Below are positions 13,889-60,132 of a stretch of DNA of 64,000 nucleotides, piece by piece. The stretch spans positions 6,975,182 through 7,039,181 of the forward strand of contig OZ022243.1 in assembly GCA_963978895.1 (NCBI GenBank). The letters run 5' to 3'. The notes under the pieces are model-generated. The model ran no database searches and was not told where the DNA came from. It saw only the letters and a program-made list of their open reading frames with translations. Each line of letters opens with the position of its first letter. Position 1 is the stretch's first letter. The DNA comes from Erpobdella octoculata. Its lineage: Eukaryota > Annelida > Clitellata > Hirudinida > Erpobdellidae. Both the position numbers and the translations under genes were made by a program.

Positions 13889-16800
13889 ATGGAAGAATTT
13901 TCTGATGCCTTGAAAAATTCCGATACTGTAAGTTAATGCTTAAAATTTAATCGCGAAGATGTTCGTAAAAATACAAATTATAAATGTAGGTAGTCGCATA
14001 AAAATTTCAAAATAATTCTTTTTTAATTTCACTAATATTTTTAAATAAAGGTACAAATTCTGAGTTTGAATATACCATATAGTGTACAAAAAAATTAAAA
14101 TTAATAAAGATATAGCGAATCAAAGATCGCATACCACGATAGAACATCGACTGCGTGAGACAGTTAAAAACTGGGGCCTACAACGAAGAAGCTCAGTTTA
14201 CAGCGTGCACATAGCGCACAGCGCAAAGAACGCCTAACAAGGCTTTGCGCGTATGGGTTAAGAATTCCTTCTGTTTCTCATATTCAATATGAATTTATTT
14301 AGAAATAGAATTCCAAACAAAAAACTTGATAAATATAAAGTTATTAAAAGTTTAAAAGTGGGACCACGCATTTCGCTTCCCATGCGCCATAGCACATAAC
14401 TGAATGTCACTGCATGAGCTCGCGGTAGTTCGCCGTCTGCTTGTTGTTTTAAGACTGATATTTGTTTATGTAGGAGAATCAAAGTACTTTCTGTCGCGGA
14501 TCATAACTTGATCTGTATAATTGCCCTCCTCCTTTTTCAGCAAGGCGGAGTTAAGGCGGCTGTCTGTCAGGAAAGCGCTTGAAGATTGTGAGAAAGTCCA
14601 CGGCTTCGTCTTCATCATTTGTTCATTAAAGTTATTAAATAACCTTTTGAATGAAACTAAACTTATACTACTGAGATGTCTCTAAGACGAGTTATAGAGA
14701 CTCAAACACTATCTTAAAATCTATAAATCTATATGTACGTCAGTTGCAGCGCGCCTACGGTTATGCGCTGCTACACGATCTACATTAACGAAGTAATTTT
14801 TATAGTTAGAGACTTACCAGTGTTATGAATTTTTACTATGTTATAATAGACATAATAACCTTTCGAATGAAACTAAATTTATTTTACAGCAAGGTCTCCA
14901 AGACGAGATATAGAGACTCAAATACTATCTTAAAATCGATATTATGTACGTCAGTTGCGCCTACGGTTATGCGCTGCTACACGATCTACATTAACGAAGT
15001 AATTTTTATAGTTAGAGACTTAGCTGTGTTATGAATTTTTACTATGTTATAATAGACATAATAACCTTTCGAATGAAACTAAATTTATTTTACAGCGAGG
15101 TCTCCAAGACGAGATATAGAGACTCAAACACTATCTAAAATCTATAAAATTCCTAGAGCGTGCTTAGAGTTTAGCTGGCGCGCGGTGCTCAAATTTTAAG
15201 CACCACCCTATCAACTTAAAACTCGATTTGTGTAACTGGGAGAGTTAGTGTAGCTACCAAATTTAACATTGTTATAGAAGAAAAGAAACGAAATTTTTTA
15301 AGCCTAAAACCATATTTTAGCGTCTATGACCTATGAAATAAAGCCTTAAATCAATAAAGACTCACTTTTGAATCAAAGTGAAAGGAAAATGAACTGTGCG
15401 AACTCATTTATATAGACAATTTTGGGTTCAGACATGATTTACAATTATTTTTATGTAACCATTTTTATTGTGGCTTTATTACATCCAGAGATATAAGCAA
15501 TCCCGTAACACCATTTTAGCTCGTTCCACTGCGCCTGATAAACTTTTTAGTCTTGAATGTTCATGCGTTGCGCGCACAGGCGCGTTTCGTTTATGCGACT
15601 ACCTATATAAATGGTTTTTAGTTTTTACTTACCGACCAGTTACCATTTTTTATATATTTTTTAAGCGTTGGGACAATTGAGCTAAATTTGGTGTCAATGA
15701 CAATGGCACAGTGCAATTTTTTTTTAATTTTAAAATTGATTGCAAAAAATTTAAATGGGAATTTCTTTGATCATTATTTTTTATGATAATAGTTAAAAAT
15801 AAACACTAAAATTTGAATTGGCTGAATTTTAAAACAGCAGGATCAGTTGGAATCCATTGATGAGAAGCTCAGTGCTGCTATTGATTTGTATGCGAAAAGA
15901 AACCAAGTAGAAGAACTGATTAATTATTACATTGAAGCATTTAAAAGTTGTGATCATGACATTTTATGGATGCCAAAAACTCTTCAAAGGTGGAAATGTT
16001 AATTTGTTTTTAAAATTTTTATTATTATTACTTAATAAATAATTGATTAATTATTATTATTATCAGAAGTGATCAATCTAAATTTTGATTCTTAATATTT
16101 GTATGTGTTTTTTCAATCATTTGAAATTTTTCGTTTGAAGTTTCAAGATGTGCTGCAAAGGACTTCATTTTAAAACCATCTTAAACATCTGGTCTGTCCT
16201 TATAAATGAGTTAAAAGCTGAGCAGTGTAAGTTTGTTATTTTTACTTGATAGAATGTTAAGATATTTACGTTGTAATATTTCGAATGATTTTACAGCTGA
16301 AGAAATCAATCCTTCAGAACTCCAAAATGTTGGACCGCTTGCAAAATTGATCACAGAATTTCTTAAAAACGTCTCGCTCGATCAGGTCCCAGAAAGTTCC
16401 TGCGACCAATTAGTTTCGTGCTTTGTTGAAACCCAGAAACTGGCTGTTCATTTCATCAGGTCTTGTTTGAAATTAAAGGTGTGTAATGAAGTGTTGTGCA
16501 TTGTTGAAAAAAATTACGTGAGGGGTTTTGAAATATAATACTAATAATTTTTTCTCCTGATTTGCTATTTTAATATGATTATAAATGACATTAACTAATT
16601 AGAATGCAGGCAATATTCCCAATTTTCAGTGCTCTAAACGGTAATATTACAAATACGTTTTAGATCACGTCGCAAATGGGAATTTTTTTCAATCTGTTGA
16701 AATGCACCGGTGATCAAATCCTGACGTTAAACGAAGACAACATCGCCTACAAACAATTCATTTCTCATCTCGAATGTCACGAAGGACATTTCACCAACAT

Positions 16801-17696
16801 GAGCTCGATTTTCGTAGGGTTCTTCGGCAAGCTGTCGCTGAAAATCCATCAGATGATAATTTCGAATAATGATAAAATTGCTCTGTGGAGTTGGGTAATT
16901 ATTGTTGCTCAAAAAATTTTTATTTGTTGTTTATTATTTTTTAAAATTTAAATTGTTTTTTTTTTAATATTTGTTTTCTTCAAGGAGAATCTGCTTCTTT
17001 TAAAATTGAAGTTTATCTTGATGACTGATCCGTCAAAAGTAGAAATCTTACAAAGTTTAAATGAATTCATTTTTGATCTCTGTGAAAAGGCAGGTTTCTT
17101 CAGTTTCTACATTTTTGTGTACTTCTTCGTTTTATGTTAAATTGCATTAAAACTGTGTTTGTTATTATCACAAGAGTATTTGAAAATTTTCTTTGAAAGG
17201 ATTATGCAATCCATATTCTTATGAAATAATCAGTAGATTTTTTTTTTTGTAGTCACTGTTGCAATTTGATGCCTGCAATTTGTAGTTGAAATTGATGTTT
17301 ACAATTTACTGTTATTTCACAGATTACCTTTGATCAACAAGATGGCTTAATGGCAACTCAATGGTCAATTCTATGCAGATCTTACTATCTTTTATATAAA
17401 GTTTATCTTCTGTGCAAAGGTGGAGATAAAGCAATGCAATACACTCATAATTTTTCCAGGAAAGTTGTACAAAGTCTCTACTTAGAATGGTCTGTCTGGT
17501 AGTTTAATTAATTAAGTGATTAAATTAATTTGTGATTTTATTTATTTATTTTTGTTTACTATAGTGGGGTGTACCAGGATATATCGAGGAAATTTATCGT
17601 GCAAATTGCCACTTCTCAAATGGCAGATTTTTACATTGAACTCTGCTCCGGTATTTTCCAAAAGATTAATGATGCAATCAGAGAAAAAACTAAAGG
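13889..17696 (+). CDS. URB2: URB2 coding exons 1-8
   Basis: Exons: 13889-13927, 15841-15989, 16141-16226, 16297-16478, 16664-16894, 16985-17089, 17323-17498 and 17565-17696. Phases run 0, 2, 1, 0, 0, 0, 2, 2 and give no in-frame stop. Exon 6 only stays in frame if it ends at AAG followed by GCAGGT, which implies a GC-AG intron. The GT four bases further on would put the next exon out of frame and into a stop. Exon 3 must start at TTTCAAG (16141); the later AG gives a stop. Exon 4 contains the segment copied at 12233-12314. Confidence 0.75.
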
Positions 17697-20600
17697 GTAA
17701 ATTTTTAAAGTTATTTAAAAGTTTTTTTTTTAATGTTTTTGTGGCACTTAATATCATTTATTTAATTTTTGCAGGGCCAAGAGAAAACTAATATCCAAGG
17801 AATTGTCGTGTGCCAATTCGGTCCTTGATTTGATGGATTTCTCGATTGGTCGTCTGCTTGAAGTCCCGATGGAAGATTCGGTTCTCGTACATTTGCATAA
17901 ACTGCTTCTGCTGAACAGAGAAGCACTGGTTGATGGAACTTACAAGAATAAAGAAAATCACTTTGGAAGTGGCATCACAAATCTGATCAAGGTTGATTCT
18001 TGATGTGTAGTTTTTTTTTACGTACAATCAATGCAGTTAAACGTGAAAATAAAATAACGCTCATCTTTCTTTCAGATCTTGTCCGTCCACATGTCTCGTT
18101 TCTTAAACACTGAACAGAAGTTGAAGTGCACAATCGTCGCCATGGTAGCAATTTCGTGCAAAGAACTGTGCAACGACGAAGTGTTGACTTGTTGTCTCAA
18201 CATCATCAACTGTTGTTTTCATAGTTTCAAGTGCATAATGATGCTTCTCAAGTTTATCAGTCCAGATGATTTCTGTAGATGGATCTTGTGCTTGCACGAT
18301 TTTCTTCCTGCAGGGCAGGTAAGACCATTGTTTCGTTCATCGGTTTTAGTATCATTTGCGTTGAACGATGAGATGTATATTTGAAAGCTTTCTCATGCTA
18401 TAACATGTCACAGACTTTCATAACTGCCTGTCTGCTGGACGTGATGTGATAAGAGTAGTGATGAATCATTTTTAAGATACTGAACATGAATCAAATATAA
18501 TTAAAGTGTCCGCTTCTCGTGTCTGTCTGTTCTTCTGGGACAAGCTACTATAGGCCAGATGCGGTTTAAAGAAATTCCGTTTCGCATAAAAGGGTTTTTT
18601 GCTCTTAGCAGTTGCTCTAGAGGACTTTTACTGTATTTTGGAATTAATTAATTTTAAAAACTTCTGAAATTATCATTCAATTACAGGACAAGAATCTGTG
18701 TAAACAAGTTTTCAGTCTTTTCCTTCCCGTGGTCCTTAAAAATTCATCAGAAGTTAAAAGAACGAAACCATTTTTTAATACAGTTTGTTTTCATCTTCCA
18801 TTTTGAGAAGAATTATTTTTTAGCTGTAATGTTTTCAACTCAAGCTTGTTAACATACATACATACATACATACATACATGCATACATACATATATACATA
18901 CATACATACATACATGCATACATACATAAAAGAGGTTTGCTCGGGTCAAACCGACCCTTCATATTAGGGTTGTCTAAACAGACCGGGACAAGCCCAAGTC
19001 AATGTTGGCCATGTCAAGGCTATTGTGCTAAGTATAGAGATTTTAGGCCTGTAGAAACGAACTGGGCTTAAATTAGAGTGGATCTGGTTTAGATTTCTGT
19101 ACCTATGAATCAGACTAAGCCACGAAAAATTAGCCCTATCTAATACATGCATGTATGCTAAAGGCTGCTGATGGTGATAAGTATTTTAACTGATTAAAAA
19201 TGATTAATAAATTGTTTCAAGGTTTGTAAGACTTTGAAGAGTTGTAAAGATTCAGATTTTGATCAAGAGCCCAACCAAGATTTCCAGCATTTGTTATCCT
19301 GTACTAATATAATGAGTAAAGTTAGTAGAAGAATATTTCTGCCTCCATCTATGAATTATTATTTTTATTTAATTAATTTACTAATTAATTATTTACTATC
19401 AGGCTTTAAATCAAGGCTATGTCAAGCCCGTTTGTTTGCGAGTTTTAAATAAACTGATGAAGAAATTTGTAAAAACCATCTGTTTTTACTTGGAGAATTT
19501 GAATAAATCTGTTGCGAAGAAGAAGCAAGATAATGAAAACTTTGCTTTCATAAACGATAATCTGGACGCTGCTGTTTGTCTGTTGAAGGGAATTTCATTG
19601 CCTTTTAATATAAATGGAAATAGTGAACCAGAAGAACAGAATAATTTTGATGACGACGATGATGATGATGCTGACGTCGGTTGCTTTGTTGTGACAGCAT
19701 TGAAGAGAAATATATCTCAGTTTCAAAAGTGTGCCTTGATTGCTCTTGAATCTGCACAGGTTTTTTAAAATAAATTTTGTTTTTCGAAGAGAAATAAAAT
19801 AATTATATTTCATATTAGTGAGATTAAACTAGTTTTTTGTCTTTAAGCGAATGTCGATAATTTCTGTTGCAGGATTTAGAAACTGTGCATAAAAGTTTGG
19901 CATTTCTCAAAGAATTTTTTGGCCATCAAAAGAATCTCGATTCTAATGTATTTTTATTGAGAACGTGGAAAACTTTGATTGAAAGAATGAGGCATTGTGA
20001 TGAAGAACCTGTTGCTAATGGACTTTCTTCTGTTGCAAGTATCTTATTGAAGAATATGGACAAGAAGAATTTTTTGCTTGCTTTAGAAGAAATGTTCCAG
20101 GAGTTGGTAAGTTGGTTTGTTTGTATGTTTGTGTGATACCAATTGCACGATATTTCTCTGGTTCATGCCTCTGATTCAATGGTTGTTTGTGTAATCTAAT
20201 TCAATAGTTGTTTGTGTGATTCGACATGCACGAGACGTCCCTGATTTGTTCGTTCGACTGAGGCATGTTTTTCAATCTCGCAATAGAAACTATGTTTTAG
20301 ATTTTTCTTTTTTAAACTTTCTATTCAATTAATTGTAACTTTAATTCGATAGGACGCTGGAGAGACGAATTGGTCAGATGTGAAATGTTATTTGAAACTG
20401 TGGCAGGATTTAAGTGAAGAGAGCATTACTGATGATGTCCAAGAAGTTTTCATCTATTCTCTGCAGCATGTAACTTCATTTTCATTTGTTCATTAAAACA
20501 TATGTTTTATTTATTTATTTATTATTAATTATCAATATTATATTAAATTAATTAATTTTTTTAGAATTAAAATGATAATTTATTTTTTATACATTTAGGT

Positions 20601-22626
20601 TATTATGTCAATCGAAAGACTTATCTTGAAATCGCCTCCTCCTTCGATTGTAGCATCGATGCTCAAGACGTTCTCGACATCCGTCCAATATAAACCGGTA
20701 GGTGATCAAACAATGATGGCCGTTTTCTGAAATATCGACGTTTCATATTTATCAAAAACAGAGTGGATTTTCATGTTCAGCACAAAGACATTCCTTTTCA
20801 TGATGACATTTTTCTTTTTCATCCAGGAATGTTTCGGAGCGCAAGAGTTGTCGATTGTGCTTCATTTCGTCTCGTCTGTCAACTTGGAACTGTTTCCAAT
20901 GAAATCGTCACCGTTGAGTCCGAGCGAACAACTCCACGAGTTCTTGACGGTCTTCGAGTCATACTACGACGTTCTCAACTCGCTTCTCAATTATCATCCC
21001 GATGTCGTTCACTCCATGATTCCAACTTTTTTGTTTGGCATTAAAAGTTTGTCATTTCGGTTTTTGGATTGTTTTATAGTTTCTGACTAATTTTGTTTTA
21101 TAATTTCTGACTAATTTTATTTTATAGTTTCTGACTAATTTTATTTTATAATTTCTGACTAATTTTGTTTTATAATTTCTGAATAATTTTATTTTATAAT
21201 TTCTGACTATTTTTTTCTTTTTTTTATCCATCTAGAACTTCTCCAGGCTTCAATGTGGGCTGGACAACAACAGTCAGATGCAATGCTATCTACATCTGAT
21301 CTCGAAAGTCTCAGTAATAGTGCCATGCTTGTGTCAAGGTTACATTTAAAAAAACAACAACATAAAATCTAAAGTTTTATTTAGATAAACTTTCACTTTT
21401 TTTCCCAACACACTTTATAGTTGTATAAATAGCATTATATATATCTATAATGGTCTAATTTATCTGATATAATGGAAAGTTATCTGTATTTCTCTGTCTT
21501 GATTCTTAATTTTGATTTTTTTGCAGTAGACTAGTTTTCTGTGTTATCTGGAAAAATCTTTTGGTATTTTTTCCTGGCATTTCTTTATCTTGGTTCTTGG
21601 TTTCAGTCATATCTTTTAAACAAATCTTTTTTTATGCTCTTAGTGTTTCTAAATCTAATATAATAATGTTACTGATGTGATACTCCTGATTGTTGTTCTA
21701 TGGTTGGTTCTCTGTTCGTTATTTTTTAGACCAACAAACTGTTTTAAATTATATCTTCTTTTACTCCTAACAGCCAACTAAATGTTATTTCTAGCTGTCC
21801 AAAACTATGCTGTGAGTACTGTTTCATCTTGGCTTGAAAAGATCATATCATGGAGTACTTCCATAATCTTTCAAAATTTAAACTAGTTTTTTTCAATAAC
21901 ACTAGGTTCACTGTCACTTTCTTTCTCCTAGGTTTCCTTCTGCTAGTTTCTGAGGCCCATATTTATGGTACTGTCATCCTTCTTCTCTTACAACTTTAGT
22001 ATCACTAGCTGCTTTTTGCCAAAACCCCGAAGACTTATCTATATTATTGCTTTGTAGCAGAGTGCATTTGAGCTTTGGTAAAGTTGTGCTAGAGAAATGT
22101 TTGTTAATAATTAAATAATCAGTTTTTAAATATTGAAATTGTGATCGTTTCAGGTTAGCCTCATTGATGAAAAGCGAGCACAAGTTACATTTCAATAAAG
22201 TTGTGCATTATCTCGTCGCTGAGTTTGCAGATTGCTTACAGAGAGTGACTCTGTATCCTATTGTAAAGGTTTGATTAATTTCAAGTTTTTCTAGTTAATG
22301 CAAGTTTGACCCAAATGTCCTTGACGCTGTCTTTGTTTGATTCGTCCCCAATGAGATGATGCAAAAAGAGACTTTCTATCAAGAGCCTTATAAGCATCAC
22401 ATAACAAATTTCTTTGTATATCCCTGTTTATTAATATAATTTTATTTTGATACTGAATTTTCAGAGAGCTCTGACGCAAGCGGTATACGCATGGATGGAC
22501 ATGTGTAATGAGTACACAACAGCTCAACTGCAAGTCAATCTGCCATCTGGTGCCAAAGAGATTTTCAGAGACATCTCCAGTGATTACCAAAAGTATCACA
22601 AATACAAAGGGAAAATTCAGTTTTAA
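13889..22626 (+). CDS. URB2: URB2-family ribosome biogenesis protein (20 coding exons)
   Basis: The spliced product is about 1043 aa and acts, by family knowledge, in the nucleolus in early 60S (pre-rRNA) assembly. Identification rests on the C-terminus, which matches the Urb2/Npa2 domain: RALTQAVYAWMDMCNE, then LPSGAKEIFRDISSDYQKY and a basic end. The rest is a helical, repeat-like protein with an acidic Asp run (DDDDDDDAD) in exon 13. Start ATG 13889 opens a 13-codon first exon. Every exon phase is consistent up to the TAA at 22624-22626. Human URB2 is longer (about 1520 aa), so an extra upstream exon is possible. The gene converges on the myosin gene. Exons 2 and 11 have the least certain edges. 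Confidence 0.85.
14637..15170 (+). repeat. Tandem repeat of about 206-216 bp, 2.5 copies
   Basis: The phrase AACCTTTCGAATGAAACTAA (first copy TTTTGAATG) starts at 14641, 14857 and 15063. Each copy continues with GTCTCCAAGACGAGATATAG and CCTACGGTTATGCGCTGCTA. It lies in URB2 intron 1. The third copy is truncated. A small-satellite origin is likely, and no coding potential is evident. Confidence 0.85.
17775..22626 (+). CDS. URB2: URB2 coding exons 9-20
   Basis: Exons: 17775-17991, 18076-18318, 18687-18752, 19222-19320, 19403-19759, 19873-20106, 20353-20469, 20599-20697, 20827-21046, 21236-21338, 22154-22268 and 22465-22626. All junctions are GT-AG with matching phases. The GAA|GTTAAA donor of exon 11 is the weakest call, because it is chosen to avoid a downstream stop. 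Exon 13 encodes the acidic run. Exons 17-20 encode the most conserved C-terminal part, ending in a lysine-rich tail (YKGKIQF). Confidence 0.75.
18843..19165 (+). repeat. CATA microsatellite plus GC-richer dispersed repeat
   Basis: A (CATA)n tract at about 18857-18930 is followed by a GC-richer segment with motifs such as GGCCTGTAGAAACGAACTGG. The segment resembles the GC-rich interior of the Helitron at 33300-33640 (GGCCTGTAAAAACGGGCCGG). It is probably a Helitron-derived fragment. It lies in URB2 intron 11. Confidence 0.5.
21047..21225 (+). repeat. 25-bp tandem repeat in URB2 intron 17
   Basis: About seven copies of a unit reading ATTTCTGACTAATTTTATTT occur with small variations. They start immediately after the exon 17 donor. 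Confidence 0.8.
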
Positions 22627-22688
22627 AGATTAAATTATTGCGAACTGTTATAATTTGTTATGGTAGTAAACATTGTTATATTTAAAGA

Positions 22689-22736
22689 AATAAAAGAAAA
22701 TTTTTTGTAAACCCTAATTTTATTGTATTAAATAAA
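22689..22736 (+). terminator. URB2 polyadenylation signals
   Basis: AATAAA hexamers lie at 22689-22694 and 22731-22736, 63 and 105 bases after the stop codon. The first is the likelier signal. Confidence 0.6.
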
Positions 22737-24633
22737 AGTCTGATGTGATTATTCTGATAGGATAGTTGTTAACACTTTAACACAGTAGTTTTCTTGCTGG
22801 TACACCGCTATCAATGTTAAACAAGTTTTCCACCCAACCAACTTTTTCAAAGTGGACCTCAAGTTGTCAAGTCACAGTAGCAGAAATTGTCTTTTGGTGA
22901 TTTGTCTGCTGTTCATCTGTGAATCGATGCATACTGAAAAAGGAGCAGGGCTTATTTTACATTGTATCTTATCTGCAGTGCTGTTGTGTTGATTTTTTTA
23001 TCTAATCAACGATTAATTGATTTAATTAATTCTAAATTATTGGTGCTAGGTTATAGAGTACTGCAGTTGGAAAAGTAAATATAGAGTTTTAGAAATTTTT
23101 GGAAAAAGTACTTATGGCTACCACCCACCTCCCGGTTATCTTAATTTTTTTTATAAAGAATCCTGTTCACCACAGTAGTAATTTTTTTGAAAAATGGACG
23201 GCTTTTTCAATCAACTGGTTTTTATGTCGTGCAGAAAAATAAACAATAAGTCTGTTTGTATCCTTGGTTAGTTTGTACCACTCACTCGCTAATAATGACT
23301 GAAATTATGAATTTTCGATAGCTTGTTATAGATGAAGGCCAGGATATCATAGCAGTAAGAAAATCTTGTTTTACAAATCTTCAAGAAGACAATCTGTATA
23401 AAGGACAGATCCAAAACGTTTACAAAGATTTCTTCCATGAGCCTTCAAAGAGAATTTAGCTCCGTAACTGCACATAAACATGAAGTCATATGATTTTAAA
23501 AATTAAATACCGATTTGACTTAGATATTCAACATCAATGTTTTATTTTTCAACAGTAATATAAATAGCTTGTTCTTATAACAGAAAATAATGTTCAGAAC
23601 CGATTAATTAAAACGTCGGAAATTTCAATCTGAGAGATTTTGATTGACGCCATCACACTTATTCAATAAAAATTATAATAATAATTATAATAATAATAAT
23701 AATAATAATAATGCTTTAAAGAAATACTGACAAACAGAATATTAAAATTCCCAAAACGTAAATGACATTTAGACTAAAAAAGGATGTGGAGTTATTAAAC
23801 AATAGAATGAAATGTTTTCAACTTCAGGTCCCGTAATAATAACATGATAACATAAAAACGTAAAACGACAAGTGTGTACGACCAGCATTGTGAAGCTTAA
23901 CTCAGATGATACAATTATTTAATACATCCCAATTCAATTGCAACGTCTTCATTCAAACACACATACAGCTCAGATGATCAAATCGATACATCGCAATTCA
24001 ATTGAAACTTCTTCATTCAAACACAGCTCAGATGACAGATTGAGAATTTCTTCGTCTTGCGATAAGTCAGGTGCATTGACTAATAATATTATGTAAGAAG
24101 CAAAAAACTACAAATGTATATAATACTTTTATAACAGAAGTAAGATGTAAAATAAACGAATAAATTTAAACGCTAAAAACACAAACTAAGCACGACACAT
24201 AAAGCAAAAAACCAGACAATAACTCCGGCGAATGGAAGACAAACAAGACTCCCATTTAATCGGATCTTAATTCACCATAGACGATGATGATGATGATGAT
24301 GGTGGTGATGATGACGATGGCAACACGTATCAACGACTCCATCTCTACAAACTCAAGGCACAAAACAATGCAGTATTCTATGACATCTCGCTCGGCCACG
24401 AAGAGCAAAACATTATTTCGAGCGGACGAAACTCGTTCTCATTAAATAATAATCAAAACAAATAAATTCTCTAAGAAACGGAGAAAATAACATTCAGATG
24501 ACATTAAACTATTCGAAAACCGAATAACAAAGAAACCTCCGCAAACAATTCAAAGCGGAAACGAATGACATAAATAGGAATAAACATTCGCTTCCACCTC
24601 GATGACACTTAAAACAAGTAAGGTTAAGGTCGT
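22737..24633. other. Convergent intergenic region and myosin 3' UTR
   Basis: This lies between the 3' ends of URB2 (+) and the myosin gene (-). The myosin 3' UTR must begin at 24633 and run downward. A minus-strand AATAAA (plus-strand TTTATT) near 23539-23544 is a candidate end, giving a 3' UTR of about 1.1 kb. A GAT-rich simple tract lies near 24283-24320. One possible stray exon is listed separately. Confidence 0.45.
23322..23459 (+). other. Possible orphan terminal exon (46 codons)
   Basis: An AG at 23320-23321 precedes an open frame that starts LVIDEGQDIIAVRKSC, continues with NLYKGQIQNVYKDFFHEP and ends in TAG. The composition looks protein-like, but I recognise no family and find no partner exon nearby. 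It may be a gene fragment, an unannotated terminal exon or chance. Confidence 0.2.
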
Positions 24634-58647
<34,014 letters not shown>

Positions 58648-59400
58648 ATTTGTTTATAACGAAATAATAACACAAATTCGTTTGGTTAAGCACATGCAAA
58701 AATCAGCAGTGACAAAGTCCTCAATAACTTCTAAGTATATTATAAAATTCTAGAAAACACAACACACATTCACGGCGACTGCAATTGGACAAAGCAAGAA
58801 GCAACTAACAAGACTAGTGGTCTATGGTAATCCGCGAAAATAAAAATGCAAGTAAGCTACGAATGAGCAAAAGGGTAAACCGCGAAATTTAGGCAACAAT
58901 ACGCTGCGATTGGATTGTCGACAATGATCACGTGAAAAAATGAGATCGCAGTTTACCCATTGTTCTTGGCGCCTATGTTCGTTACAATTTAATTTGTCTT
59001 AACATCCTAAACATCATGGTTACCAAACTCGAACCCCGCCGCCCAGACTATGAGGGGCCTCCAAAATTCGCATAACTTAATATATAGGCGGTGCAGTGAG
59101 TGCAGCCCCAGCCCCATATTCGGCCAAGCATTAAAAGGCCCACAATTTATGGTGACCCATTTTCTAATGACAATTTTCACTAATCATTGCTGTTTTATGG
59201 CCATGTTCGCAAGAAAGGTGATTTTTAGACAAATTTCTGAAAACAAGGCATGACAATCCTCCTCCGATCATCGACTATTTTTAGGAGAAAAGTCTGAAAC
59301 ATAGGTAAAGAAGAAAGTGTTAGGAAAATTTTGTGAAAAGTGCCTCTGGCCATCAGATTTTTTAGGAAGGAGAAGAGGTTAGATGAAATTAGTTAGAAAA
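58648..59400 (-). promoter_or_regulatory. Upstream region of the myosin II gene
   Basis: This sequence before the first coding exon should hold the 5' UTR and promoter, but an upstream non-coding exon is also possible. It includes a slightly GC-richer patch near 58860-58960 and a dispersed-repeat fragment from about 59257. No TATA box is convincing. Confidence 0.3.
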
Positions 59401-59401
59401 A

Positions 59402-59720
59402 AAGTTAACTACTTTTAAACTTTGGTTAACTGTTTTTACAAATTAGTTGTCAACTAAAAATGTAACTAGATGTTTTTAGTTAAAAAGTAGTTTAAGTTAA
59501 CTACTTTTAAACTTTGGTTAACTGTTTAGTTAACTGTTTTTACAAATTAGTTGTCAACTAAAAATCTAACTAGATGTTTTTAGTTAAAAAGTAGTTTAAG
59601 TTAACTACTTTTAAACTTTGGTTAACTGTTTAGTTAACTGTTTTTACAAATTAGTTGTCAACTAAAAATTTAACTAGATGTTTTTAGTTAAAAAGTAGTC
59701 TAAGTTAAACTACTTTTTCT
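59402..59720. repeat. ~100-bp tandem repeat, three copies
   Basis: Each copy contains TTAACTACTTTTAAACTTTG, TTACAAATTAGTTGTCAACT and AACTAGATGTTTTTAGTTAA. The unit itself is partly self-complementary (AGTTAACTACTTTT against AAAAGTAGTTTAAGTT). Confidence 0.9.
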
Positions 59721-59944
59721 TAGTTGGGTTAACATCACTGCAGAAAATAAGGTACGACATCCCCGGTCACTTACATTTTTTTAAAAATAATGAGGTACGA
59801 CAGCCATGCCATTAGTTATGTAACGTCAGTTGGGGGGCATTGTTCCTGACTTGAATGGTCCCACTGACGTAGTTTTGTGCTACTAAAAGATTAAAACGGG
59901 GCTCGAAAAATGGCCTGAAAAGAATAAAGTTGAAGTCTCAGAGG

Positions 59945-60120
59945 TTTTTTTTATAATAGTTTCAAAGTCCTTCACACTTCAAACCAGATGTTTTAGGACT
60001 GTAATGGCTGTATGTAGGAAGCACCTAAATATTTCCTGTTGTAGATCATATTTGATCTTTTTAACTGCCCCTCCTCTTATATCCAGGCTTGGGACTGGCT
60101 TGCAAAAACAAGGCGGAGTT
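59945..60120 (-). mobile_element. Second SINE copy with 12-bp target duplication
   Basis: On the minus strand it starts AACTCCGCCTTGTTTTTGC at exactly the same base as the copy at 50526 and follows it to the end, with an A tail (plus-strand T run 59945-59952). Flanks AAGTCTCAGAGG (59933-59944) and AAGTTTCAGAGG (60121-60132) differ by one base. Confidence 0.8.
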
Positions 60121-60132
60121 AAGTTTCAGAGG

